Source: CAYRIY01 sp964424335
GTDB taxonomy: Bacteria > Bacillota > Limnochordia > DTU080 > RSA5
NCBI GenBank assembly: GCA_964424335.1
Contig: CAYRIY010000038.1
Coordinates: 1 to 27,921 of the forward strand
Direction of reading: 5' to 3'
Length of the DNA stretch: 27,921 nucleotides
Positions 14,108-22,486 of this stretch are shown here, one piece after another. Each line of letters begins with the position of its first letter. The first letter of the stretch is position 1. Position numbers and translations under genes: made by a program. The notes beneath the pieces are model-generated. The model ran no database searches, was not told where the DNA came from, and worked only from the letters and a program-made list of their open reading frames with translations.

Positions 14108-16363
14108 CTATCCCTCCGGCCGGAGCTCGTTCCAAGAGGTGTTTAGGGCCTGCATGGCGGCCTGATAGCCCAGTTCGCCCAGCTCCTTATAGGCCGAAAA
14201 GTCAAGCAGCCGCAGGTGGCTGGTGTCCGGCTGAATGAGGATGTCAGCCCCATGGTCGTTCGCATTTCGTCCACCTTTGGATTCTTTCACCTCGACGCTG
14301 CGCAGCAGGATGCTCACGATCGAAGGAACGTTCATCGCTTGGCGGCGAAACGGATTGAGGCGACGGCGGAGGATCGACCAGCCCGAAAGGTCTTGGTCAA
14401 AATCGTACGTCCCGTACCCTCCTGACGGCGGACTTACCTGCACGCCGATGACCGTTTTGCAGTCGAACAACTCACGCACGATATCGCACGGCAAGTTTTT
14501 TAGCACGGCTCCATCCGTCAGGACCTCGCCGTCCTTGACCACCGGGCTGAATATTCCAGGCAGCGCCACGCTCGCCCGGACGGCTTCCCACATCGGGCCG
14601 ACGCGGTGCACCTCGATGTCGCCCCTGCTCAAGTTGGTCGAAACGCAAAAGTACGGGTGCCATAGGTCTTCGATCCGAACGTCGCCAAAGATCGACTTGA
14701 GAAACTCCGTCAGCTTTCGGCCCGCCGTCAGCGACATGATCGGCAGCGTAAAGTCGAGGAGAGCCCGGCGGCTCGTCAGGCGCTCTCCAAGGCGCAGGAT
14801 CTGATCGGGCGACCATCCGAGCGCGGCCAGTCCCGACCCGACGGCGCCCATGCTGGTGCCCGAGAAAACGTCGGGCGCAATGCCTTTCTCATTGAATGCT
14901 CGCATCACGCCTGCGTGGACAAAGCCGCGGGCGCCGCCGCCGCCCATGGCAAGGCCGATCGCATCGCCGCCGACGAGGCGGGCCATGCGCTCGACGTCGG
15001 ACCGGACCTCAAGGCGCACATGGTGGTGGCAGCGGACACTGCGGGCCTCGAGCCATGGGGCTGTGCCGCTTGGGCGCGTTGTGCCCTCCGGGTGCAGGAG
15101 TACGAGGTGGACGTCGGCTCGGTCCTTCAACTCGCTTTCGACACTCCGGAGGGAAGGGTCGGCGTTCGCATGGGCCACGACGACGACGCGATCTGCTTGC
15201 CTGAGGCAACGTGCGAGCCAGGCGGGCTCTTTCGAATCGGCCTGGTACACGACGTAGCGGTGATTCGTCTCCTGCTCGCTCAGCCACGCAGCGACCATCC
15301 CGTCCAGGTCGTCGCCCGGCTCGGACGCTGAAGCGCCGTTCGTTACGGCATCGTCGACTTGTCGCGCATCCAGGCAGAGCGTCGGCCCCTGGCGATCCAA
15401 GGCGGCAGCGAGCGCTCGCGAAAGGTCCACGGCGTCTTTATCGTCGTCGAGGGCGAGGACGGCGATGGTCATTGCAGCGGCACGTTGCTCGTGAGCAGCG
15501 CTTTCGGTCCGGGTTAAGAGCGCCTGCGTCAACTCGAGGGCTTGGCGGGGATGGGATTCCTGCAAGCTCAAAATGGCATGCTTCGAGACGCTGACCAGTT
15601 CGCTGTCTCGGGCTGCGTAAACCGTCGATCGCCACCGGCCGCCGACGAGGATCGGAATCTCCCCCAGAACATCGCCAGTTACATATTCGCGGCGCTCGGG
15701 CGCGGATCCAGCGTCGTGCCTCGTCCTCAAACGCCCGCTTGCGACGACGATGAGCGAGTCCATTGGCTCGCCTTGCCGCGTCACCACCGTGCCGCCAGGG
15801 ACAAACAGCCACTCAGCCCCGCCGGCCAGCAGGTCTTCGCTTGCGGTGTCAGGGTCGGCGGCAATGTCCAGACGGGTCGAGCGCGTTCCCTCGAGGGCGC
15901 CGTCGATTGCTTCGCCGTACTCCTCGTGGTAGGCTGCTCGCACCTCCGGCGAGTCGAGGGAAAGCGCCGCACGGATATTTGGAATCCGGTACTCGGCCAG
16001 CCCATACTTTTCCGCCAGTATACGAAAGACGACAGCACGCATGGGGGCCGAAGCCGGCACGAGGCGACCCCACTCGAGCGCGTGCCGTTCGAGGTCTTCT
16101 ACGTTGATCCGGGGAGGGGCAAGGCCCCGCAGGGCAAATCCGCTGAGCACGTCTTTGGCCGCCCATTCCACGGTCGCTTTGCCAAGGAGCACGCGGCATG
16201 CCCAGCGTAGCTGCTCCTTGTGGTTGGCCACGTGCGACTCGATGAAGTACACGAGCCGATGCGAGCGGCGTCCGAGGAAACCGCCCCTGGAACGCTTGAT
16301 AAAAAGATCCGGCGAGAGCAGATCGTCGTCGATATTGCGCGATTCGGGTCCGATCGGTCTCAA
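14108..16363 (-). CDS. NTE-type patatin phospholipase with cyclic-nucleotide-binding domain
   Basis: Last gene of the four-gene operon; a predicted serine lysophospholipase or phospholipase acting at the inner face of the membrane. The 751 residues have an unrecognised N-terminal part (1-165), one cyclic-nucleotide-binding-like domain (about 175-280, with GDVLGEIPILVGGRWRSTV), a Rossmann-like linker typical of the neuropathy target esterase family (about 298-460, with WLSEQETNHRYVVYQAD and CLRQADRVVVVA), and a patatin domain (about 465-665). The oxyanion loop GGGGARG is at 474-480, the nucleophile Ser504 lies in GTSMG, and the dyad Asp617 in DGA. All catalytic residues are present. The TTG start lies 3 nt after the ATPase stop, with little ribosome binding site of its own, so translation is probably coupled. 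The usual cNMP phosphate-binding arginine pattern is not obvious, so the ligand is unknown. Confidence 0.88.
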   Translation of the reverse strand: MRPIGPESRNIDDDLLSPDLFIKRSRGGFLGRRSHRLVYFIESHVANHKEQLRWACRVLLGKATVEWAAKDVLSGFALRGLAPPRINVEDLERHALEWGRLVPASAPMRAVVFRILAEKYGLAEYRIPNIRAALSLDSPEVRAAYHEEYGEAIDGALEGTRSTRLDIAADPDTASEDLLAGGAEWLFVPGGTVVTRQGEPMDSLIVVASGRLRTRHDAGSAPERREYVTGDVLGEIPILVGGRWRSTVYAARDSELVSVSKHAILSLQESHPRQALELTQALLTRTESAAHEQRAAAMTIAVLALDDDKDAVDLSRALAAALDRQGPTLCLDARQVDDAVTNGASASEPGDDLDGMVAAWLSEQETNHRYVVYQADSKEPAWLARCLRQADRVVVVAHANADPSLRSVESELKDRADVHLVLLHPEGTTRPSGTAPWLEARSVRCHHHVRLEVRSDVERMARLVGGDAIGLAMGGGGARGFVHAGVMRAFNEKGIAPDVFSGTSMGAVGSGLAALGWSPDQILRLGERLTSRRALLDFTLPIMSLTAGRKLTEFLKSIFGDVRIEDLWHPYFCVSTNLSRGDIEVHRVGPMWEAVRASVALPGIFSPVVKDGEVLTDGAVLKNLPCDIVRELFDCKTVIGVQVSPPSGGYGTYDFDQDLSGWSILRRRLNPFRRQAMNVPSIVSILLRSVEVKESKGGRNANDHGADILIQPDTSHLRLLDFSAYKELGELGYQAAMQALNTSWNELRPEG

Positions 16364-16366
16364 CCC

Positions 16367-17122
16367 CTATGCGGTGAGCTTCGCGGCGACTTGCTTGAAA
16401 CACGCCGTCACCGGGTGGTCGGGGAAGAGGAGGGAGAATACCCCTTGGCTGGCGAGCGACATGAGCTCGTCAGAGTGGGGCAGGACGGCCGCGACTTCGC
16501 AGCCGTAGGTCTCCTCGACGCGCCGTTCCACATCAGCGAGATCGAGCGTGCGTGGCACCTTGTTGACCACGATCACAAGGCGCGGAACCCTGAGGCGGCG
16601 GGCTACCTGCACGGTGACGCTGGTGCCGGCGTAATCCTGCTGGTCGGGGCGCATGATGATGGCGACCGAATGGGAGATGCCCATCGAGAGCAAGGTCTCC
16701 TCGTTTAGCCCCGGGTGGGTGTCGATCATGAGGTAGTCCAGGCCGAGCGCGTTCACGAGCGCAAAAAGCCCTTCGTGCAACACTCCGACGTCGTATCCGT
16801 CACGCAAGGCGCGCGAAATGTCTCCGACTCTTAGGCTCGACGGGATCAAGAAGACGCTGCCCGCAACGCCCGTTCCAAGGCTCGCCGTCACATCCACTGC
16901 AGTCTCTTCGACGGCGCACTTTCCCCAAAGGTAATCGTTGAGCGAATGCTCGATATCGTCCGGATCGATGCCAAAGAGCGTATGAATTCCGGGAGACTGG
17001 ATGTCGGTGTCCACGACGCCGACGCGGTGGCCGTTAGAGGCCAGAATGCCCGCGATGTTGGCTGTGGTGTTCGACTTTCCGGTTCCCCCGCGAAACGAGT
17101 GAATGGTGAGAATCTGGGCCAA
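16367..17122 (-). CDS. MinD/ParA-like ATPase
   Basis: Third gene of the operon, 251 residues. It is a SIMIBI-class ATPase of the MinD/ParA/FlhG type. The deviant Walker A reads FRGGTGKSN, residues 10-18, with arginine in place of the usual signature lysine and K16 as the P-loop lysine. VVDTDIQSPG (37-46) is the switch I region, and LMIDTHPG with D134 is the Walker B/switch II. VVNKVPR supplies the nucleotide-specificity NK. No partner-type ParB or MinE gene is near. The C-terminus lacks a clear amphipathic membrane-targeting helix like that of MinD. The TTG start at 17122 lies 11 nt after GGGAGG. Being between a regulator and a phospholipase suggests it positions or switches the signalling complex; this is inference. 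Confidence 0.87.
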   Translation of the reverse strand: MAQILTIHSFRGGTGKSNTTANIAGILASNGHRVGVVDTDIQSPGIHTLFGIDPDDIEHSLNDYLWGKCAVEETAVDVTASLGTGVAGSVFLIPSSLRVGDISRALRDGYDVGVLHEGLFALVNALGLDYLMIDTHPGLNEETLLSMGISHSVAIIMRPDQQDYAGTSVTVQVARRLRVPRLVIVVNKVPRTLDLADVERRVEETYGCEVAAVLPHSDELMSLASQGVFSLLFPDHPVTACFKQVAAKLTA

Positions 17123-17146
17123 AGCTCTTGTAACCTCCCGATCAAA

Positions 17147-18304
17147 CTAAGAGACGGACCCGCGGCCGCCCGCCTCCTCCAGGCGGCGGCGCAATACGTC
17201 GGTTTTCGCCTCGAGTCGGCGAAAGAAATCGGTCTCGGTCAACTCGGCAACGGCGCGGGCTTCCCGCTTTTCGTCGATCTCGATCCGCAACACCTCAATC
17301 TCTTGTTTGAGGCGTTGTTCACGCTGGTAGTGTTCGAGCGCTACCGCAGCCAGCGTCGACAGCGAGGCCATCATTTGTTCCAGGTGCGCGTCGAAGGGAA
17401 CGATCTGGCCGGAGCCGGAATCCCTAGCATTGGTTAGCTGCACCACTCCGATCACTCTCCCGGAGGCGCTGCGGAGGGGAAGGGCGAGGATCGAGACCGA
17501 CCGCCTCCCGGTCTCCTGGTCAAAGCGGTGCAACTCGGTAAAGTCGTATTCTTCTTGGGTGTATGAGTCGGCGATGTTGATCGCCTGGTCGGTCCAAGCG
17601 ACGTGCGCGACCAGTTGTCTGTGGTTCTGCTCGCCAGTGGCCTCGAGCAGGGGAATGGACGTCTCAAGGCCCAACGGAGCCTTATTGGCCTCGGGCCCCT
17701 CGAAGCGAGACGTGACCACTTGCATGCGGTCGTCCTCGGTGCGCAGGTAGAGAATGCCGCCTGCCGCGTGGCAAATCGTCATCGCCTCGCCCAAAATGCG
17801 ATCGAGCAGGGTGCCAAAGTCCCGCTCGCCGGAGAGCGCCGCTCCGATCGGAATGACGACGTTTAATAGGTCATCGGCGCGCTTTTTCTCCCGCTCGATC
17901 TGTTCCACGTAGCGCATCTCGAGGTCGTGAATGTGCTTCTTGGCAAGCGAGGCGCTGATCCGAGCTTTAAGGAGCAGCGCATTGGCGGGCTTGGGGAGGT
18001 AATCCTGAGCTCCGAGCTCGATGCACCGGATGACGCTGTCCATCTCGTCGAGCGCCGAAACCATGATGACGGGAATGTGCTTGAGCGCAGGATTGGCCAT
18101 GATCGACTCGAGGACTTGATACCCGTCCATTTCGGGCATCAAGACGTCGAGCAGTACGAGGTCGAACGTCCCACCTTCAAGCATATCAAGGGCGGCACGG
18201 CCGTCCGACGCCATGGCGACTTCGTGTCCTTGTTCGCGCACGGCGCGGCCAAGCATCATGCGACTCAGATTGTTGTCGTCGACGACCAAGACTCGACCGA
18301 TCAT
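17147..18304 (-). CDS. Response regulator with REC, GAF and coiled-coil, no output domain
   Basis: Second gene of the operon, 385 residues. The receiver (1-125) has D9/D10, phospho-acceptor D53 (LLDVLMPEMDG), S83 and K105 (LPKPAN), so it should accept phosphate. A coiled segment (about 120-145) leads to a GAF domain (about 155-320), whose ligand is unknown. The C-terminus is a long charged coiled coil (about 325-380) with ELTETDFFRRLEAKTDVLRRR. There is no DNA-binding, cyclase, GGDEF or phosphatase domain, so it must act through protein contacts or as a phosphate carrier. The ATG overlaps the kinase stop codon in ATGA, and GGAGG within the end of the kinase gene is its ribosome binding site, showing translational coupling. 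Confidence 0.92.
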   Translation of the reverse strand: MIGRVLVVDDNNLSRMMLGRAVREQGHEVAMASDGRAALDMLEGGTFDLVLLDVLMPEMDGYQVLESIMANPALKHIPVIMVSALDEMDSVIRCIELGAQDYLPKPANALLLKARISASLAKKHIHDLEMRYVEQIEREKKRADDLLNVVIPIGAALSGERDFGTLLDRILGEAMTICHAAGGILYLRTEDDRMQVVTSRFEGPEANKAPLGLETSIPLLEATGEQNHRQLVAHVAWTDQAINIADSYTQEEYDFTELHRFDQETGRRSVSILALPLRSASGRVIGVVQLTNARDSGSGQIVPFDAHLEQMMASLSTLAAVALEHYQREQRLKQEIEVLRIEIDEKREARAVAELTETDFFRRLEAKTDVLRRRLEEAGGRGSVS

Positions 18305-21300
18305 ACAATGCCTCCAAGCTCAAGGCCTACTTGAGTGAATTCACTCCGCACGTGCGCGATCCGTTCGTCAACGCCGTCGAGCACGCCATCTCGGCCCATC
18401 TCCTCGAGCGTGCGACACATGTCGGAAAGCGCAAGCGCGCCGACACTCGCTGCGTTTGATTTGAGCGTGTGCGCAGCGCGGCGGAGCGTCTCAGCATCCT
18501 GGCTCGCCGCGGCGCGCTCCAAGGACGCGACCAACTCGGCGCCATCGTTTAAGAACGTGTCGACTACTTCCCGCACAAAGTCGAGATCGCCTCCCATATC
18601 GACGGTGAGTTGCTTAAACGTTTTTTCGTCGATTGCGGGAGGGCGATCAGGGACCGCCTCCTCGGCCGGCTCNNNNNNNNNNNNNNNNNNNNNNNNNNNN
18701 NNNNNNNNNNNNNNNNNNNNNNNNNNNNNNNNNNNNNNNNNNNNNNNNNNNNNNNNNNNNNNNNNNNNNNNNTTTTCGTTTTTGGCGCCGCCGGCTGCGG
18801 CGTCCATGGCGGTGCGGGGGACCGCGAGGCGGAGCGCTGCGGCGAGGTCGTTGGGGCGGATCGGCTTGGTCAGGTAGTCGTCCATTCCCGCAGCCAGGCA
18901 CTCGGCTCGATCTTCAGCCATAGCGTTGGCTGTGAGCGCGATGATGCGGGGCCGCTCCTCCCGCGGCCAGCGCCGACAAATTTGGCGAGCGGCTTCGAGG
19001 CCGTCCATCTCCGGCATCTGCACGTCCATCAGCACGACGTCGTAGCGTTGGCGCTCCAAGGCGCTCAGCACTTCAAGGCCGTTGGCGACGGCGTCCGCCC
19101 GGTACCCGAACCGGTCCAAGATCCTGATTGCAAGCTTTTGATTTACCACGTTATCCTCAGCGAGAAGGATGCGCAGCGGCAAGTTCGCCGCCAAAGCTTC
19201 CGTGAATGCGGATTCGTGGTCTTCCTCTGCTCGCTGGGGCGACGCGCCAAATATGCCTGCGAGCGAGTCAAAGAGCTGCGAAGCTCTGAACGGCTTTGGC
19301 AAGAGCGCTACGTGGCCAAGCTCCGACGTGTCGATCTCCTGACCGAGGGAGGAGGAGAGCACGATGGGCAGTTCGGCCGTCTGGGGGCGCGCCCGCAGCT
19401 CTTTGGTGAGTGTGATGCCGTCCATTCCAGGCATCTGGACGTCCAGGATCGCCACGTCGAAGGGGTCGCCTTTGTCGATCCACGCAAGGGCTTCAAAGGG
19501 CGATTCGGTGTCTCGCACGCGCATGCCCCAGCGGGTCGCGAGCTGGGTGACGATGCGCCTGTTTGCCGGCGTGTCGTCGACGAGGAGCATGCGGCGATCG
19601 CTTAGGTGGGGCTGCTTGCCGATGAGGTGCTCGCGCTTTGCGGGCACTTCCGCCGGGTGGGCCAAGATCGTAAAGTAGAATGTGCTGCCTTTGCCTTCGA
19701 CGCTCTCGGCCCAGGCGGCGCCGCCCATCAATTCGCTCAGCCGCCTGGAAATGGCAAGGCCAAGGCCCGTGCCCCCGTACTTGCGTGTCGTCGACGCGTC
19801 CGCCTGGGTGAACGGTTGAAATAGCTGGGCCAAGCGATCCGGGGCGATTCCGATGCCCGTGTCGCTCACGGCAAACTTCAACTCGACCTGCCCGTTGGCA
19901 CGGGGCGACGCGGAGCAGTGCAGGATCACTTCGCCACGCTCCGTGAACTTGACCGCGTTGTTGAGCAGGTTGAGCAGGATCTGCCGCACCCGGGTCACGT
20001 CGCCCATCACGGCGTCGGGAACGCTCTCGTCCATGGTGTAGGCGATGTCGAGGCCTTTCTGGGACGCAGCGGGAGCGACGAGGCTCAGGCTCGACTCGAT
20101 GCTCTCGCGCACGTCGAACGGAACGTTCTCGACCGCAATCTTGCCCGCCTCGATCTTGGAGAAGTCCAGAATATCATTGATGATGGAAAGGAGCGCGTCC
20201 CCGCTGTCGCGGATGATTTCCGCGTACTCTTGCTGCTCTCGTGTGAGCTGTGTGTCAAGGAGGAGGCCGGTCATGCCGATGATGGCGTTCATCGGCGTGC
20301 GGATCTCGTGGCTCATGGTGGCAAGGAATGCCGACTTCGCCTGGTTTGCTTGTTCCGCGGCGATGCGCGCCTCCTCGGCCTCTTTGGTGGTGGCCGCAAG
20401 CTCCGCTGTCCTAAGCTCCACGCGCTTTTCCAAGGTGCGGTAGAGCATGACGCCATCCACCGCGCTTGCAGTTTGGTTGGCGATGGCTGCAAGCAGGCTT
20501 AGCGTCTGTCTTGAGATCGGCCGCCCGCTCTTTGCGTTGTCAAGGAGCAGGACGCCGAGCGGTCGCCCATTGGAAATGAGAGGCGCACCTGCGAAAGCGC
20601 TTACGGAAAAGAGCTGCGCAAACTCGGGAGAAGGCGCAACGTCATCAGCCCGTCCGTCAAAGAGTATCGGCTCCTGGCTGTGAAACACGCGCACCACGGG
20701 GTGGTCGAGGTCCGTCAGGGCAAACGAGGCACGGGAGAGCCGCTCGATGACTGGGGCCTCAGCGCCGACGCAATGCCCGAGGGTGAGCCTTTGTTGGTCT
20801 TCATCCAGGAGGAAGACGAACGCCCGGTCAAAGTTGAGGTGCTGGGCCGTCAGCCGCAGGCTGTCGCTCAGGAGCTGCTCGAGGTCTAGGGTCGAGACGG
20901 CCGTCGCGCCGATGTCGTAAAGCGCCGTCAACTCACTTACCCGTTGCTCGAGCTGAAGGTTTGCCATCTGCAATTCGGCCCGCACTCGCTCGCTCTCATC
21001 GTACTGGGTCTCCGCCATGTCGCGCTGTTCGGCGAGGGATTCGGCAAGCTGATCCCGTTCGGCAGAGACGCTCCGCAGCTTGTGCGTGAACCACCCGATC
21101 GAAAGCGGCAGGAGTATCGCGGCGACCGCCTCCAAAAATCCCGCCGCCGGCAACTTCAGCAAAGCATAGGAAAGGATCGCCACCGACGCCGCAGTGCTAA
21201 TCGTCATCAGCTTGGCGAGGGATGTTTGCCGCGGGTCGCGCTTCCATTTGAACTCCCACTGGCAACACTCGGCGCCGTCGGCCTGGCACATCGTCTCTTT

Positions 21301-21987
21301 GACCTCCGCCATCGGAAGGCCAAAGATCACATTGGTGGTGGATGCAAAGGCGCCCTGATATGCTCGGCACGCGTAGCGGATGTAAGCCTCCCGGTGGCCC
21401 TCCGGCACGAGCCGAATTTGATCGCTGCCGTGCCACTGGAGAATGGCCGACGAGGGCGTCGTTTCGACAACGCGCAGGTCGGTCTTGACGAACTTTGCCG
21501 TGAACCGCGGCATGACCGAAAAGGCCCGCTGAACCCCCAATGGTTTGCCAAGCAGGATCACGGCGCCCGGAATGCTCCTCGTGCCGCAGTTGAAAAAGAA
21601 GTCCGGATCGCCGGAGAGGACCCGGCAATACTCGTTTACAAAGAGTCGAAACTCGTACGAGTAGTTGTGCGACTCGTTGAAGAGGTAATCCTTCGTCACG
21701 TGGTAGCGAGGGTCGTCGATCGCAGCGTTGAGCATCTCGACCAGCCGATCGACGGCTTCGGCCTTCGCTGCCTCGATCGATTTGGTGCGTTCCTCTTGGC
21801 TTAGATTCGGAGGGAGCGCATCGAGCGTCCGGCGCTCGACACACTCCTGCATGTAACGAATTGCAGCGACGACGAGTTTGCCGCTTCCATGATCGATCGG
21901 CTTGCCGTCTTCGTCGAGCCCGAAGGGGCGACTGAGCATCTTTTGGAGTGTCCCTGCCCGCAGGTCCTCCACCTGAACCGAGCTCAT
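18301..21987 (-). CDS. Hybrid histidine kinase: V4R-like sensor, GAF, HisKA-HATPase, two REC, Hpt
   Basis: First gene of the operon, 1228 residues as read across a 100-N gap. Order: an N-terminal domain (about 1-250) that resembles the V4R small-molecule-binding fold, ending in a cysteine cluster C234, C241, C242; two hydrophobic segments (about 256-278 and 281-300); coiled coil; GAF (about 360-515); coiled coil; HisKA with H560 in MSHEIRTPMNAIIG; HATPase with NLLNNAVKF, DTGIGI and GTGLGL; REC1 with D849; REC2 with D988 (LMDVQMPEMDG); Hpt with H1173 (RAAHTLKSNAASVGA). All phosphorelay residues are present, so the path H560-D-H1173 to the next regulator is complete on one chain. The sensor domain precedes the membrane segments, so both it and the kinase are probably cytoplasmic. 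GGGGGTGG lies before the ATG. The linker length before the Hpt, and that the two halves are one protein, depend on the gap. Confidence 0.9.
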   Translation of the reverse strand: MSSVQVEDLRAGTLQKMLSRPFGLDEDGKPIDHGSGKLVVAAIRYMQECVERRTLDALPPNLSQEERTKSIEAAKAEAVDRLVEMLNAAIDDPRYHVTKDYLFNESHNYSYEFRLFVNEYCRVLSGDPDFFFNCGTRSIPGAVILLGKPLGVQRAFSVMPRFTAKFVKTDLRVVETTPSSAILQWHGSDQIRLVPEGHREAYIRYACRAYQGAFASTTNVIFGLPMAEVKETMCQADGAECCQWEFKWKRDPRQTSLAKLMTISTAASVAILSYALLKLPAAGFLEAVAAILLPLSIGWFTHKLRSVSAERDQLAESLAEQRDMAETQYDESERVRAELQMANLQLEQRVSELTALYDIGATAVSTLDLEQLLSDSLRLTAQHLNFDRAFVFLLDEDQQRLTLGHCVGAEAPVIERLSRASFALTDLDHPVVRVFHSQEPILFDGRADDVAPSPEFAQLFSVSAFAGAPLISNGRPLGVLLLDNAKSGRPISRQTLSLLAAIANQTASAVDGVMLYRTLEKRVELRTAELAATTKEAEEARIAAEQANQAKSAFLATMSHEIRTPMNAIIGMTGLLLDTQLTREQQEYAEIIRDSGDALLSIINDILDFSKIEAGKIAVENVPFDVRESIESSLSLVAPAASQKGLDIAYTMDESVPDAVMGDVTRVRQILLNLLNNAVKFTERGEVILHCSASPRANGQVELKFAVSDTGIGIAPDRLAQLFQPFTQADASTTRKYGGTGLGLAISRRLSELMGGAAWAESVEGKGSTFYFTILAHPAEVPAKREHLIGKQPHLSDRRMLLVDDTPANRRIVTQLATRWGMRVRDTESPFEALAWIDKGDPFDVAILDVQMPGMDGITLTKELRARPQTAELPIVLSSSLGQEIDTSELGHVALLPKPFRASQLFDSLAGIFGASPQRAEEDHESAFTEALAANLPLRILLAEDNVVNQKLAIRILDRFGYRADAVANGLEVLSALERQRYDVVLMDVQMPEMDGLEAARQICRRWPREERPRIIALTANAMAEDRAECLAAGMDDYLTKPIRPNDLAAALRLAVPRTAMDAAAGGAKNEXXXXXXXXXXXXXXXXXXXXXXXXXXXXXXXXXXEPAEEAVPDRPPAIDEKTFKQLTVDMGGDLDFVREVVDTFLNDGAELVASLERAAASQDAETLRRAAHTLKSNAASVGALALSDMCRTLEEMGRDGVLDGVDERIAHVRSEFTQVGLELGGIV
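18673..18772. other. Assembly gap of 100 Ns inside the hybrid kinase gene
   Basis: Exactly 100 unknown bases stand between the second receiver and the Hpt domain. A round 100 is a common placeholder for a gap of unknown size, so the true length and reading frame here are not known. The frame happens to continue across it. Confidence 0.98.
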
Positions 21988-22042
21988 GCGTCACCACCCC
22001 CCGTGGTGTAGGATGTGTGGCGCCCTTTGGCTCATGGTAATA

Positions 22043-22060
22043 GAACGTGGCGCCACGTTC
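22043..22060. promoter_or_regulatory. 18-bp perfect palindrome, candidate operator of the kinase operon
   Basis: GAACGTGGCGCCACGTTC is a perfect palindrome with no spacer. Its near edge is 56 bp upstream of the kinase ATG and it would cover about +3 to +20 of a transcript from the weak promoter at 22070-22098. A spacer-free palindrome cannot form a normal RNA hairpin loop without losing its centre pairs, and resembles a binding site for a dimeric DNA-binding protein. No regulator is encoded next to it. Confidence 0.55.
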
Positions 22061-22069
22061 GCAGGCACA

Positions 22070-22098
22070 ATTGTATCAAAAATTCCCTGGGGTTGAAG
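22070..22098 (-). promoter_or_regulatory. Possible promoter of the kinase-phospholipase operon
   Basis: On the minus strand TACAAT (22075-22070) is a good -10, with CTTCAA (22098-22093) 17 nt upstream as a poor -35. Transcription would start near 22063, immediately before the palindrome. A weak -35 would fit an activated or repressed promoter, but the call rests on the -10 alone. Confidence 0.35.
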
Positions 22099-22246
22099 GT
22101 TTTTCCTCCTCCAAAACGCGGTCGCTCGCGTCAATCCCAATCTCGGGACAGTGGGGCGCTCACCTGGGTGGAGGCTTTCGGTGCGGCTCTCGAGGCAGCG
22201 ATGACAGCACCGCCGCAAGCCGCCCGTATTATTTCTGCCGTCGGCC

Positions 22247-22395
22247 GTCCGAAGAGTGCTCTGTAGTTCGCTGGTGCGTGCAACTGCGACCCTTCGGCCA
22301 AGGTGCAATTTACAAAAGGCCTGCTCTAGAAAGTGACCTCATTTGGCCTACTCACTCCACACCACTGTCGCAAGTGTAGGATACACTTTCCGGAC
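22247..22395. repeat. Intergenic repeat element 1 with inverted terminal motifs
   Basis: GTCCGAAGAGTG (22247-22258) at the left end is the inverted counterpart of CACTTTCCGGAC (22384-22395) at the right end, matching at 10 of 12 positions. The interior shares short blocks with element 2, for example CTGGTGCGTGCAACTGCGAC compared with CTGGTCGGTGTGCCTTGCGA. It has no coding capacity for a transposase. It is a candidate non-autonomous palindromic element or a structured RNA. Confidence 0.45.
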
Positions 22396-22486
22396 ACAGG
22401 CGCCAGGGTCGCCCGCCGAACATCCGCTGATCGATTCGGTTGTCAGAATCGATCCTTTGACTCGCAAGAGCTTTCGAATTCCACCG

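Noticed and set aside
14108..16363. Patatin protein as the effector of a CBASS-type anti-phage system
   Set aside because: No CD-NTase or other defence gene is near, and the NTE-type linker with a cNMP-like domain indicates a housekeeping or signalling lipase.
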